A DNA stretch of 11,182 nucleotides from Brevundimonas sp. (GCA_020253595.1 JADCBH010000397.1:1-11182); one strand, 5' to 3'; numbered from the stretch's first letter, positions 1 through 6,449 are shown. The notes: generated by a model from the sequence alone, not told the origin. Translations and numbers: made by a program.

Positions 1-555
1 GGTCTCGGCGGTCTTGGCCTCTTCAACCGTGATCACGCCCTCGTTGCCGACCTTGTCCATGGCCTTGGCGATCATTTCGCCGACCTCGGTGTCGCCGTTG
101 GCCGAGATGGTGCCGACCTGGGCGATCTCGGAGTTGGCTGACACCTTACGGCTCGTGGCCTTGATCTCGGCCAGGACGGCGGTGACCGCCTTGTCGATGC
201 CGCGCTTCAGGTCCATCGGGTTCATGCCGGCGGCCACGGCCTTCAGGCCTTCCTGGACGATGGATTGCGCCAGGACGGTCGCGGTGGTGGTGCCGTCACC
301 CGCCTTGTCGTTCGTCTTGGACGCGACTTCGCGGATCATCTGGGCGCCCATGTTCTCGAAGGCGTCTTCCAGCTCGATTTCCTTGGCGACCGAGACGCCG
401 TCCTTGGTCGAGCGCGGGGCGCCGAAGGACTTCTGGATCACGACGTTGCGGCCCTTGGGCCCCAGGGTGACCTTCACCGCATTGGCGAGGACGTTGACGC
501 CGCGCAGCATCTTGTCGCGCGCGTCGGTGTTGAACTGTACGATCTTGGCGGCCAT
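1..555 (-). CDS. groEL: Chaperonin GroEL (Hsp60), N-terminal part, cut by the window edge
   Basis: GroEL is the ATP-driven folding chamber of the cytoplasm; two heptameric rings work with the GroES lid. The 185 residues visible begin MAAKIVQFNTDARDKML and match the equatorial domain and the start of the intermediate domain of the family. Visible key residues are the nucleotide-binding stretch LGPKGRNV (31-38), Asp52, equivalent to the ATPase-timing Asp52 of E. coli, and the GDGTTT motif (86-91) with Asp87, the metal/ATP ligand. The numbering fits E. coli without gaps. The start is fixed by the conserved N-terminus and by an AGGAG ribosome site seven bases upstream. It lies 57 bases downstream of groES on the same strand and must share its transcript. 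The remainder of the gene lies beyond position 1; no disruption is seen. Confidence 0.98.
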   Translation of the reverse strand, partial: MAAKIVQFNTDARDKMLRGVNVLANAVKVTLGPKGRNVVIQKSFGAPRSTKDGVSVAKEIELEDAFENMGAQMIREVASKTNDKAGDGTTTATVLAQSIVQEGLKAVAAGMNPMDLKRGIDKAVTAVLAEIKATSRKVSANSEIAQVGTISANGDTEVGEMIAKAMDKVGNEGVITVEEAKTAET

Positions 556-612
556 CCGGCTGCTCCTATTCGTCTGATGTTGTTACGGAAACGAAGGCGA
601 AACGCCGGGTGC

Positions 613-900
613 TCAGGCGAGCACGCCCAGAACGTCCGATTCCTTCATGATAATCAGGTCCTCGCCTTCCAGCTTGACCTCGGTGCCCGACCACTTGCCG
701 AACAGGATGCGGTCGCCGGCCTTCAGCTCGAGCGCGTTGATCACGCCCTTGTCGTCGCGCAGGCCGGGGCCGACGGCGATCACTTCGCCTTCCTGGGGCT
801 TTTCCTTGGCGGTGTCGGGGATGATGATCCCGCCCTTGGTCTTGGATTCTTCTTCCACGCGCTTGACCAGCACGCGGTCGCCGAGAGGACGAAACGCCAT
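613..900 (-). CDS. groES: Co-chaperonin GroES (Hsp10)
   Basis: GroES forms the heptameric lid that caps the GroEL chamber. The 95-residue product, MAFRPLGDRVLVKRVE..., is the usual family length. The mobile loop that contacts GroEL is at about residues 16-32 (EEESKTKGGIIIPDTAK) and is followed by the conserved EKPQEGEVIAVGPG. A longer reading frame opens at 954, but the extra 18 residues are not GroES-like and would run back over the CIRCE-proximal leader. The ATG at 898-900 fits the family start and has a GGAG ribosome site nine bases upstream. It is the first gene of the groES-groEL operon. The upstream heat-shock promoter and CIRCE element indicate dual control by sigma-32 and HrcA. Confidence 0.98.
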   Translation of the reverse strand: MAFRPLGDRVLVKRVEEESKTKGGIIIPDTAKEKPQEGEVIAVGPGLRDDKGVINALELKAGDRILFGKWSGTEVKLEGEDLIIMKESDVLGVLA

Positions 901-957
901 CTGTAAATTCTCCGATAGGATCGAATAAGGTCTGGGCCAGCGACTGCGCGGCACGGA

Positions 958-984
958 TTAGCAGCCGTGACCGTCGAGTGCTAA
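958..984 (-). promoter_or_regulatory. CIRCE element (HrcA operator) of groESL
   Basis: An inverted repeat with nine-base arms and a nine-base spacer matches the CIRCE consensus TTAGCACTC-N9-GAGTGCTAA. Read in the direction of groES, the first arm TTAGCACTC (984 to 976) is perfect; the second arm GGCTGCTAA (966 to 958) matches at seven of nine positions. It lies 57 bases before the groES start and just downstream of the predicted promoter, so it would be in the untranslated leader. That is the usual place for HrcA to block transcription. HrcA itself is not in the window. Confidence 0.9.
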
Positions 985-994
985 CGCGCCGGGG

Positions 995-1023
995 AGATAG
1001 GTCCGACCCTGCGTGACGTCAAG
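995..1023 (-). promoter_or_regulatory. Sigma-32 (RpoH) type heat-shock promoter of groESL
   Basis: On the minus strand there is a -35 CTTG (1023-1020), an 18-base spacer and a -10 CCTATCT (1001-995). This fits the alphaproteobacterial heat-shock form CTTG-N17/18-CYTATnT. Transcription would start at about 985-990, immediately before the CIRCE element, giving a leader of about 85-90 bases before groES. The placement together with CIRCE makes the assignment strong, but it rests on the pattern only. Confidence 0.75.
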
Positions 1024-1037
1024 GCCTCGCCGGCTAC

Positions 1038-1077
1038 ATGAACGCCAGATGAACGGATTCCTGACACGACCGTTCAG
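1038..1077 (+). promoter_or_regulatory. Cluster of three TGAACG motifs; possible operator or EcfG-type promoter
   Basis: ATGAACG occurs at 1038-1044 and again at 1049-1055, eleven bases apart. A third copy lies inverted as CGTTCA at 1071-1076. The second and third copies form a perfect seven-base inverted repeat (TGAACGG / CCGTTCA, spacer 13). Read as a promoter, TGAAC (1050-1054), 16 bases and CGTT (1071-1074) resemble the general-stress EcfG/SigT pattern GGAAC-N16/17-CGTT with one mismatch in the -35. Either reading would serve the plus-strand gene starting at 1177. Neither is proven. Confidence 0.35.
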
Positions 1078-1176
1078 CTTGACCGGCGCACATCTGTCTC
1101 ATCAGCAGCCGCGTGTACGACCAATCGTCCAAAAGGGGACGTCCAGGGGTCGCGGCGATCGCATCGAGGGGCCGTC

Positions 1177-1767
1177 ATGAAGATCAACCGCCTGTTCATC
1201 GCCGGGGCCGCCGCCCTGGTTCTGTCCTCCGGGCTTGCGGTTGTCGCCGCGCCGGCCGAGGCGCAGAGCCGCTACGACCGTCGTCACAATGATCGCCATA
1301 ACGACAATGACGATGCGGTCGAAAACGCCATCGTTGGCGCGGTCGTCGGCGGCATCGCCGGTGCCATCATCGGGGACGGCGACGGGCGGTCTGTGGCCAC
1401 CGGGGCGCTGGCAGGGGCCGCGCTCGGCGTCGCCACCTCGGACGACGATCGGCGCGGCTATCGCGGCTACGGCGGGTCGTATGGCTACAGCTACGGTTCG
1501 CGCTATCCGTCCTACGGCTACGGCTACGGCAACCAGGGCTCCTACCGCAGCGATTGCGACTACTACCGGGATGGCCGCTGCTGGCGGAACCGGGGCCACT
1601 GGGAGCGCGAGAACGGCATCAACAGCCGCGACGGCTATGACCGCTACGAGCGTGGCATCCTGCGTGACGATCGGCGTGATCGCCGCGACTGGCGCTCGGA
1701 CCGGCGCGATGACCGTCGTGACTGGCGCAACGACCGTCGCGACGACCGCCGCTGGCGCAACTACTGA
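1177..1767 (+). CDS. Secreted glycine-zipper protein with Arg/Asp-rich repeat tail
   Basis: This 196-residue protein begins with a clear signal peptide: MKINR, a hydrophobic stretch to about residue 24, and an AEA cleavage site at 27-29. An Asp/Asn/His-rich stretch (33-46) is followed by a glycine-zipper segment at about 51-86 (GAVVGGIAGAIIG...GALAGAALGV), as in the glycine-zipper 2TM / 17-kDa antigen-like families that insert in or line the envelope. After it come a Gly/Tyr-rich stretch (94-122), two cysteines (127 and 135) that could pair, and a highly charged tail with an 11-residue repeat. The ATG has a GAGGGG ribosome site. The gene diverges from groES and converges on pgi with only 12 bases between stops. 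The role is unknown; an outer-membrane or periplasmic structural or stress protein is plausible. Codon use is like that of its neighbours. Confidence 0.85.
   Translation: MKINRLFIAGAAALVLSSGLAVVAAPAEAQSRYDRRHNDRHNDNDDAVENAIVGAVVGGIAGAIIGDGDGRSVATGALAGAALGVATSDDDRRGYRGYGGSYGYSYGSRYPSYGYGYGNQGSYRSDCDYYRDGRCWRNRGHWERENGINSRDGYDRYERGILRDDRRDRRDWRSDRRDDRRDWRNDRRDDRRWRNY
1681..1764 (+). repeat. 33-base in-frame tandem repeat coding for the RRDWRxDRRDD tail
   Basis: Two full units (1681-1713 and 1714-1746) encode RRDWRSDRRDD and RRDWRNDRRDD; a shortened third (1747-1761) encodes RRWRN. The units differ mainly at silent positions, so the peptide is better conserved than the DNA. The repeat gives a strongly charged C-terminus with regularly spaced tryptophans. 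Confidence 0.85.
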
Positions 1768-1779
1768 ATCGGGCTCGTC

Positions 1780-3378
1780 TCAGCCCAACAGGCGGCTGAG
1801 CAGAGCGGCCGTCGAGGGGTCCAGGTCCTTTGACGGCTCTCCGGCTTCGACGTCCTTCAGGATGGCCTTGGCGAGGACCTTGCCCAACTCGACCCCCCAC
1901 TGGTCGAAGCTGTTGATGTCCCAGATCACGCCCTCGACGAAGGTCTTGTGCTCATAGAGGGCGATCAGGGCACCGACCGCTTCGGGCGTCAGCGCGTCCA
2001 GCAGGATGGTGGTCGAGGGTCGGTTTCCGGTGAAGGTCTTGTGCGCCGCCAGTCGGTCGGCCTCTGCCGGTCCCATCCCTGACAGTTCGGCGCGCGCGGC
2101 TTCGGTCGTCTTGCCCTGCATCAGGGCCTGGCCCTGGGCCAGGGCATTGGCCCAAAGCGGGGCCTCCACCATTTCGCCATCCGTGCGACGCACGACCACG
2201 AACTCGGCGGGCACAACCTCGGGCCCCTGATGGATCTGCTGGAAAAAGGCGTGCTGGCCATTCGTACCGGGCTCGCCAAACACCACCGGACAGGTGCCCC
2301 GCGTGGCGGGCGAGCCGTCGCGCCGCACCCGCTTGCCGTTCGACTCCATCTCCAGCTGCTGCAGGAAAGCCGGCAGACGGCGAAGACCGTGTGCATAGGG
2401 GGCGACCGTGCGCGCCCGGCGCTTCATCCCGTCGACATTCCAGACCTGGGCCATCGCCATCAGAACCGGCGCATTCGCCGCCAGCGGCGCGGACTGGAAG
2501 TGCTCGTCCATCGCCCGCGCTCCGTCCAGCAGACGTCCGAACACCTCCGGCCCCAGGCCGACCACGCAGGACAGGCTGACGGCCGACCACAACGAATACC
2601 GGCCACCGACCCAATCGCGGAAGGCGAAGGTCCGGCCACATCCGAAAGCCTGGGCGCGTTCGGGTGACGCCGTCACCCCGATGAAGTGTTTGTCGCGTCC
2701 GTCCTCTGGCAGGGCGGCGGCCAGCCAGGCCATTGCCAGCTCCGCATTGGCCAGCGTCTCCTGCGTGGTGAAGGTCTTGGACACGACGATCACCAGCGTT
2801 GTCTCAGGCTCGAGCCCGGTCAGGGCCTCGGCCATGTCGCGAGGATCGATATTGGCCACGAAGCGGATATCGATCGCGGGATCGAGCGGTCTCAGCGCAT
2901 CCCAGATCAGGCGCGGGCCCAGATCCGATCCGCCGATGCCGACATGGACGATGGCCTTGAACGGCTTGCCCGTCGCGCCAGTTTCGTGTCCCTCGCGCAC
3001 GGCCGTCGCATACTGGGCCATCGCACGACGGACCTGGTCGACCTCAGCCGAGACGGGCTCGCCCAGTGCCCGGAAGTCGGAGCCGACCGCGGCCCGGAGC
3101 GCCGGGTGCAGCACAGCCCGGCCTTCGGTATCGTTGACCGCCTCGCCGCCGAACAGTCGCGCCCGTGCCGGCTCGACACCTGAGGCCCGAGCGAGCTCGA
3201 GGCAGACCTCGAACGCCTCGCGGGTCCAGCTCTGCTTGGACAGGTCCAGCCATAGCCCTGCCGCCTCGACAGTCATCCGCGACAGACGATCGGGGTCGGC
3301 CGCGAACTGATCAAGGATGCGCGCCTGCCCGTGTTGCTCAGCGGCGGCGTCGAAGGCGGTCCATGCGGCGTCTGTCAT
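1780..3378 (-). CDS. pgi: Glucose-6-phosphate isomerase
   Basis: PGI interconverts glucose-6-phosphate and fructose-6-phosphate in the cytoplasm. The 532-residue product is close to the usual bacterial length (about 550). Visible family marks are GIGGSDLGP (147-155, phosphate site), SKTFTTQET (200-208), signature 1 DWVGGRYSLWSAVS (255-268), GEPGTNGQHAFFQ (368-380) with the catalytic Glu369, and signature 2 ending FDQWGVELGK with the essential Lys500. One oddity is the segment that normally carries the ring-opening histidine (E. coli DHHQKLLSNFFAQ), which here reads MVEAPLWANALAQ at about 403-415, so that histidine is absent. No frameshift is apparent around it. The start MTDAAW has a weak GGAAGA ribosome site. 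The gene diverges from the exported protein at 3467 and converges on the glycine-zipper gene. Confidence 0.96.
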   Translation of the reverse strand: MTDAAWTAFDAAAEQHGQARILDQFAADPDRLSRMTVEAAGLWLDLSKQSWTREAFEVCLELARASGVEPARARLFGGEAVNDTEGRAVLHPALRAAVGSDFRALGEPVSAEVDQVRRAMAQYATAVREGHETGATGKPFKAIVHVGIGGSDLGPRLIWDALRPLDPAIDIRFVANIDPRDMAEALTGLEPETTLVIVVSKTFTTQETLANAELAMAWLAAALPEDGRDKHFIGVTASPERAQAFGCGRTFAFRDWVGGRYSLWSAVSLSCVVGLGPEVFGRLLDGARAMDEHFQSAPLAANAPVLMAMAQVWNVDGMKRRARTVAPYAHGLRRLPAFLQQLEMESNGKRVRRDGSPATRGTCPVVFGEPGTNGQHAFFQQIHQGPEVVPAEFVVVRRTDGEMVEAPLWANALAQGQALMQGKTTEAARAELSGMGPAEADRLAAHKTFTGNRPSTTILLDALTPEAVGALIALYEHKTFVEGVIWDINSFDQWGVELGKVLAKAILKDVEAGEPSKDLDPSTAALLSRLLG

Positions 3379-3456
3379 CGGGTCTTCCGGATCGGGGAGG
3401 GCAAGGTCTCGTTTACGGTCGGGGCGTAGACCGGTTCAATCGCCGATTCGCGAAAT

Positions 3457-3460
3457 GGAG
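3457..3460 (+). promoter_or_regulatory. Ribosome binding site that sets the start at 3467
   Basis: GGAG at 3457-3460 lies six bases before the ATG at 3467. The upstream in-frame ATG at 3455 overlaps this site and has no ribosome site of its own; the longer open frame beginning at 3317 would overlap the pgi coding region. This favours 3467. Confidence 0.6.
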
Positions 3461-3466
3461 CCCGCC

Positions 3467-3919
3467 ATGTCCTGCGGAATCGCCCTCGCCGCCGCCCTTA
3501 TTCTGGCCGATCCGAATGTTGCCCTGGCCGCTGCGGAGCCCGCAGCCGTTGCCGGGGCACCGGTTTCGGTCGCATCCGAGCCCCTGTTCGCCGACATCGT
3601 GGCCCGCGCGTCGGCATTGAAGGCGCTGTCTCAGAGCTTCTCGCCGGACGCGACTCCAGCGGGATGGAGCGACTTCCGCACCCAGGCAACGACCCTTGCC
3701 GGGTTGGACATGCAAGGTCACCTGATCCTCGCCGAGCGCGGCACGGACGGCGACCTGAAGTGCATTCTCAGGGGCATTGCCGAGGACATTCCGGTCAAGC
3801 TCGACGCTGTAGAGCAGGCGACCACGCCCGAGGCGCGCGCCCTGGCCCTGTCGGAACTGAGCTATCTGCTGAACGACAACGTCGAGGTCATCACCGCCCC
3901 GCCGCAGCCGGAGGCCTGA
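3467..3919 (+). CDS. Exported protein of unknown function
   Basis: I do not recognise this 150-residue protein. From the ATG at 3467 it begins MSCGIALAAALILADPNVALAAAEP, a hydrophobic stretch with Ala-X-Ala type sites near residues 20-23, consistent with export, although the positive charge usual near the N-terminus is missing. The mature part is acidic and mostly helical in appearance. It contains LFADIVARASALKALSQSF, a stretch GWSDFRTQATTLAGLDMQGHL, and ERGTDGDLKCILRGIAEDIPVKLDAV with a single cysteine outside the leader, then SELSYLLNDNVEVI near the end. No catalytic motif is evident. The gene is read away from pgi (88 bases between starts) and ends six bases from the convergent metallopeptidase-like gene. 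The real start could be the ATG at 3455, adding four residues. Confidence 0.7.
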   Translation: MSCGIALAAALILADPNVALAAAEPAAVAGAPVSVASEPLFADIVARASALKALSQSFSPDATPAGWSDFRTQATTLAGLDMQGHLILAERGTDGDLKCILRGIAEDIPVKLDAVEQATTPEARALALSELSYLLNDNVEVITAPPQPEA

Positions 3920-3940
3920 GCCCCCTCAGTCGTCAGCCTC
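3911..3940. terminator. Hairpin spanning both stop codons of a convergent gene pair (candidate bidirectional terminator)
   Basis: CTGAG (3916-3920), a CCCC loop and CTCAG (3925-3929) form a tight inner stem. GAGGC (3911-3915) and GCCTC (3936-3940) can extend it across a six-base bulge. The stop codons of the genes ending at 3919 and 3926 both fall in the inner stem. There is no T-run on either strand, so intrinsic termination would be weak. Confidence 0.35.
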
Positions 3941-4336
3941 GATGGCGTCGATGTCGTTGTCATCGAGCCCCAGGTGGTGGCCGATTTCGTGGATCAGGAC
4001 GTGCGAGATGATCTCGTACAGCCCCACATCGCCCCGCTCGCACCACTCGTCCAGGATCGGTCGTCGGTAGAGGAAGACCCGACTGGGCTCAGCGGCTGGC
4101 CCGAGCGCATCGCGCTCTCCGATATGGTGACCGTGGTACAGCCCCGTCAGCTCGAACGGGTCCTCCATGCCAAAGGACGCCAGCGTCTCCTCATCGGGAA
4201 AGTCATCGACGCGGATCACCACCTCACCGGCCGCGGACTTGAACGGCTCGGGCAGGGCATCGAAGGCCTGCCGCGCCAGACGGGCGAAATCGTCGAGGGA
4301 CGGCGCGATGGGATCGGCTTCGGACATGGGCGGCAT
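3926..4336 (-). CDS. Small zincin-type metallopeptidase family protein (HExxHxxGxxD)
   Basis: This 136-residue protein matches the short bacterial zincin family (Pfam Zincin_1, formerly DUF1025). The early part reads LDDFARLARQAFDALPEPF (14-32), followed by a strand-rich core with RVFLYRRPILDEW (86-98) and the helix YEIISHVLIHEIGHHLGLDD (107-126). The zinc motif HEIGH has ligands His116 and His120 with catalytic Glu117; the extended form HExxHxxGxxD supplies Asp126 as a possible third ligand. There is no signal peptide, so it is probably cytoplasmic. Substrates of this family are not known. Two starts are possible, MPP (4336) and MSEADP (4327); neither has a good ribosome site. It is read divergently from the gene at 4440 and convergently with the gene ending at 3919. 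Confidence 0.9.
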   Translation of the reverse strand: MPPMSEADPIAPSLDDFARLARQAFDALPEPFKSAAGEVVIRVDDFPDEETLASFGMEDPFELTGLYHGHHIGERDALGPAAEPSRVFLYRRPILDEWCERGDVGLYEIISHVLIHEIGHHLGLDDNDIDAIEADD

Positions 4337-4384
4337 ATCGAGCGTGAACGCCGAACCCGCAAGGCGACAGGGCGACGCTTAAGC

Positions 4385-4417
4385 GGATCGAAAGCCGGGT
4401 CGGAATAGGCTCGATCC
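4385..4417. promoter_or_regulatory. Inverted repeat GGATCGA / TCGATCC before the gene at 4440
   Basis: Perfect seven-base arms at 4385-4391 and 4411-4417 are separated by 19 bases. They lie in the 103-base divergent intergenic region, ending 22 bases before the ATG at 4440. The spacing would suit a dimeric regulator, but no family is suggested by the arms. It could be chance. Confidence 0.25.
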
Positions 4418-4439
4418 CGAAACCACGGGAGAGATCAGA

Positions 4440-5216
4440 ATGATCTCGCTGACACCATCCACCGCCGTGCCATTCGCCTCACAGGCGCGACGCCCGGTAC
4501 CGGCTGCAGACAAGCTGCTCCAGCCGCTCAAGGCGCAGAGCGTCGCTTTGCCATCGCTGACGGACATGCGCGACCAGCAGAAGTCGCGGATGAAGGAGTT
4601 CGCCGCCCGGAAGGTGCAGGCCGTGCGAGAGCGCATGGATGCGCTCAAGCTGATGGTGAAGCTGGACCCGAAGGCGGCGCTCAAGATGACCGCCGAACTG
4701 GCCAAGGAACTGCGCTCGGCCGTGAAGGCCTACGTCGAAGCCGGCGGGAAGAACCCGACCAGCGGCGAGATGAAGATGGCGATCCTGGCCGCAACCGAGG
4801 CGCGCGACGCAGCCGACACCGCCGCCGGCCAGACGCCGCCAGAACCAAAGGCCGAGGATGCGGGTTCCCCGGCCCCGGCGGCACCCGTGGACGCGGAGAT
4901 GAAGCGTGCACAGGCGGCCTATGCCACAGCCTTCGGCGTCGCAGAGGACAAGGACCGGATCGCCGACCGCCTGGAGGCCGTCGTAGAGGAGGCCTTCGGT
5001 GACATGGGCTTCTTCGACCAGGTCCGGCTGGCTCTGGCCGAGATCAAGGAGGCCCGTGAGAAGATCAGGGCCGAGTGGGCGCACCCCCGAAAACCATCCG
5101 AAGACGACTGGAAGACCGCCGACAAGGAACTGGCTGCCCTGGAACGCGAGATCGATCTCGCCCCCACCGGCGTGCCAGGACCGTCCGCTGCGGCCCCGGC
5201 AGCAATGACGGCCTAG
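4440..5216 (+). CDS. Hypothetical protein, predicted coiled-coil / helical
   Basis: I do not recognise this 258-residue protein. There is no signal peptide or membrane segment. An N-terminal stretch rich in Pro, Ala and Ser (1-40) leads into a long charged helix-like region (about 42-101, from DMRDQQKSRMKEFAARKV to SAVKAYVEAGG) with heptad-like spacing of Met, Leu and Val. A Pro/Glu/Ala linker follows (about 125-150), then a second helical region (about 151-240, KRAQAAYATAFGVAEDKDRI onward) and a Pro/Ala-rich tail. No enzyme motif is seen. The ATG at 4440 has a GGGAG ribosome site eight bases upstream, so translation is well supported. It is read divergently from the metallopeptidase-like gene, and its stop overlaps the stop of ald. 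A structural or scaffolding role in the cytoplasm is only a guess. Confidence 0.75.
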   Translation: MISLTPSTAVPFASQARRPVPAADKLLQPLKAQSVALPSLTDMRDQQKSRMKEFAARKVQAVRERMDALKLMVKLDPKAALKMTAELAKELRSAVKAYVEAGGKNPTSGEMKMAILAATEARDAADTAAGQTPPEPKAEDAGSPAPAAPVDAEMKRAQAAYATAFGVAEDKDRIADRLEAVVEEAFGDMGFFDQVRLALAEIKEAREKIRAEWAHPRKPSEDDWKTADKELAALEREIDLAPTGVPGPSAAAPAAMTA

Positions 5217-6331
5217 CCCCGGGCCCAGACCCCGAACGGGTCCGACCAGGACAGTCCCATCGCTTCGGCGACGGCGGGATAGGTGATCTCGCCCTTCAGC
5301 ACATTGAGACCGCGCGCCAGATGGGGATCCTTCCTCAGCGCCTCCAGACCGTGGTCGGCCAGGGCCAGTCCGAAGGGCAGGGTGGCATTGTTCAGCGCCT
5401 CGGATGAGGTGCGCGGCGCGGCACCCGGCATGTTGGCCACACAGTAGTGAACGACGCCGTCGACGGTGTAGGTCGGGTCCTCGTGGGTTGTGGCGTGGCT
5501 GGTCTCGAAGCAGCCGCCCTGGTCGATGGCGACATCGACCAGCACCGAACCGGGCTTCATCTGCTTGAGGTGCGCCTTCTTGATCAGCTTGGGGGCCTCG
5601 GCGCCGGGCACCAGCACGGCGCCGATGACCACGTCGGCCTTGACCACTTCCTCGTCGATCGCGCCGATCGAGGAATAACGGGTGATGACCCGGCCGCCTG
5701 TTACTTCGTCGATATAGGCCATGCGCGGGATCGAGCGTTCCAGCACCACCACCTCGGCGCCCAGGCCCATGGCCATGCGCGCGGCGTTCAGGCCGACGAC
5801 CCCGCCGCCCAGAACCAGCACCCGCGCCGGGGCCACGCCCGGCACGCCGCAGAACAGAAGGCCCATGCCGCCGTTGTGCTTCAGCAGGGTTTCGGCGGCC
5901 GAGAAGACGGCGATGCGGCCTGCGACCTCGGACATCGGGGCCAGAAGCGGCAGGCCGCCGCGCGCGTCAGTCACCGTCTCATAGGCGATAGCGGCGCATT
6001 TCGACGCCATCAGCCCCTTGGTCTGCTCGGGATCGGGCGCGAGGTGCAGGTAGGTGTAGAGGATCTGGTCCTCGCGCAGCATCTCCCACTCGACCTTCTG
6101 GGGCTCCTTGACCTTCACGATCATGTCGGAGTTGGCGAAGATCGTCGGGGCATCGGCGACGATGGTCGCGCCTGCCTTGACGAACGCGTCGTCGGCGAAG
6201 CCGGCACCGAGGCCCGCACCCGTCTGCACGGAGACCTGATGGCCGCGCGCCACGTACTCGCGTACCGCCGTGGGCGTCAGGCCGACGCGGTGTTCGTTCT
6301 TCTTGATTTCCTTGGGGACGCCGACGCGCAT
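5213..6331 (-). CDS. ald: Alanine dehydrogenase
   Basis: This enzyme reversibly and oxidatively deaminates L-alanine to pyruvate and ammonium with NAD. The 372-residue length is standard. Family residues sit at their canonical numbers: Arg15 and Lys75 (MIVKVKEPQ) for pyruvate binding, catalytic His96 (YTYLHLAPD), the Rossmann motif LGGGVVGLNAA (174-184), catalytic Asp270 (VDVAIDQGG) and Asn300 in HYCVANMPGAAPRTSS. The N-terminus MRVGVPKEIKKNEHRVGLTP is that of the Ald/PntA-like fold and fixes the start; a GAGGA ribosome site lies six bases upstream. The gene diverges from an Lrp/AsnC-type regulator across 118 bases, the usual arrangement for an alanine-responsive ald/regulator pair. Its stop codon shares the palindrome CTAG (5213-5216) with the convergent gene at 4440. 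Confidence 0.97.
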   Translation of the reverse strand: MRVGVPKEIKKNEHRVGLTPTAVREYVARGHQVSVQTGAGLGAGFADDAFVKAGATIVADAPTIFANSDMIVKVKEPQKVEWEMLREDQILYTYLHLAPDPEQTKGLMASKCAAIAYETVTDARGGLPLLAPMSEVAGRIAVFSAAETLLKHNGGMGLLFCGVPGVAPARVLVLGGGVVGLNAARMAMGLGAEVVVLERSIPRMAYIDEVTGGRVITRYSSIGAIDEEVVKADVVIGAVLVPGAEAPKLIKKAHLKQMKPGSVLVDVAIDQGGCFETSHATTHEDPTYTVDGVVHYCVANMPGAAPRTSSEALNNATLPFGLALADHGLEALRKDPHLARGLNVLKGEITYPAVAEAMGLSWSDPFGVWARG

Positions 6332-6397
6332 GGGGTTTCCTCACCTCTGAAGGGTTTGGCGGGAAAATAGCGCCCTATGCGTCGCAGGTTCCTGTTC

Positions 6398-6430
6398 TTT
6401 TCGACAACTGATCATCGTAAAGTCGCAAAA
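6398..6430. promoter_or_regulatory. Candidate Lrp/AsnC operator in the ald-regulator intergenic region
   Basis: TTTTCGAC (6398-6405) and GTCGCAAAA (6422-6430) form an inverted repeat with one extra base in the right arm, separated by 16 bases that contain TGATCA (6409-6414). It sits between the divergent starts of ald (6331) and the regulator (6450), in the most AT-rich part of the intergenic region. Lrp-family operators are imperfect palindromes of this kind, but the exact site is inferred. Confidence 0.4.
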
Positions 6431-6449
6431 ACAACGACCAAAGATTTCC

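Noticed and set aside
265..906. Plus-strand open frame of 213 codons antisense to groES-groEL
   Set aside because: Both strands cannot be equally constrained; the minus strand is unambiguous GroES and GroEL with an operon promoter.
1779..1800. Seven-base stem CTCAGCC / GGCTGAG at the pgi 3' end as a terminator
   Set aside because: The stem is good, but it lies largely inside pgi and neither strand has a following T-run; kept only as a possible RNA 3' structure.
1235..1957. Plus-strand open frame of 240 codons overlapping the glycine-zipper gene
   Set aside because: The product is Thr/Ala/Met low-complexity and is the shifted reading of the repeat-rich real gene at 1177, which has a signal peptide and ribosome site.
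2408..3310. Plus-strand open frame (300 codons) antisense to pgi
   Set aside because: It lies wholly within pgi, has Ser/Arg/Ala-biased composition, and shows no ribosome site or motif.
3317..3466. Upstream extension of the exported protein gene to 3317
   Set aside because: The extra residues are Arg/Ser-rich, overlap pgi on the other strand and would destroy the leader; the ribosome site at 3457-3460 supports 3467.
5447..6370. Long plus-strand open frame (307 codons) antisense to ald
   Set aside because: The opposite strand encodes a complete alanine dehydrogenase with all catalytic residues; the antisense product is His/Gly/Arg-rich without family features, as expected for a high-GC shadow frame.
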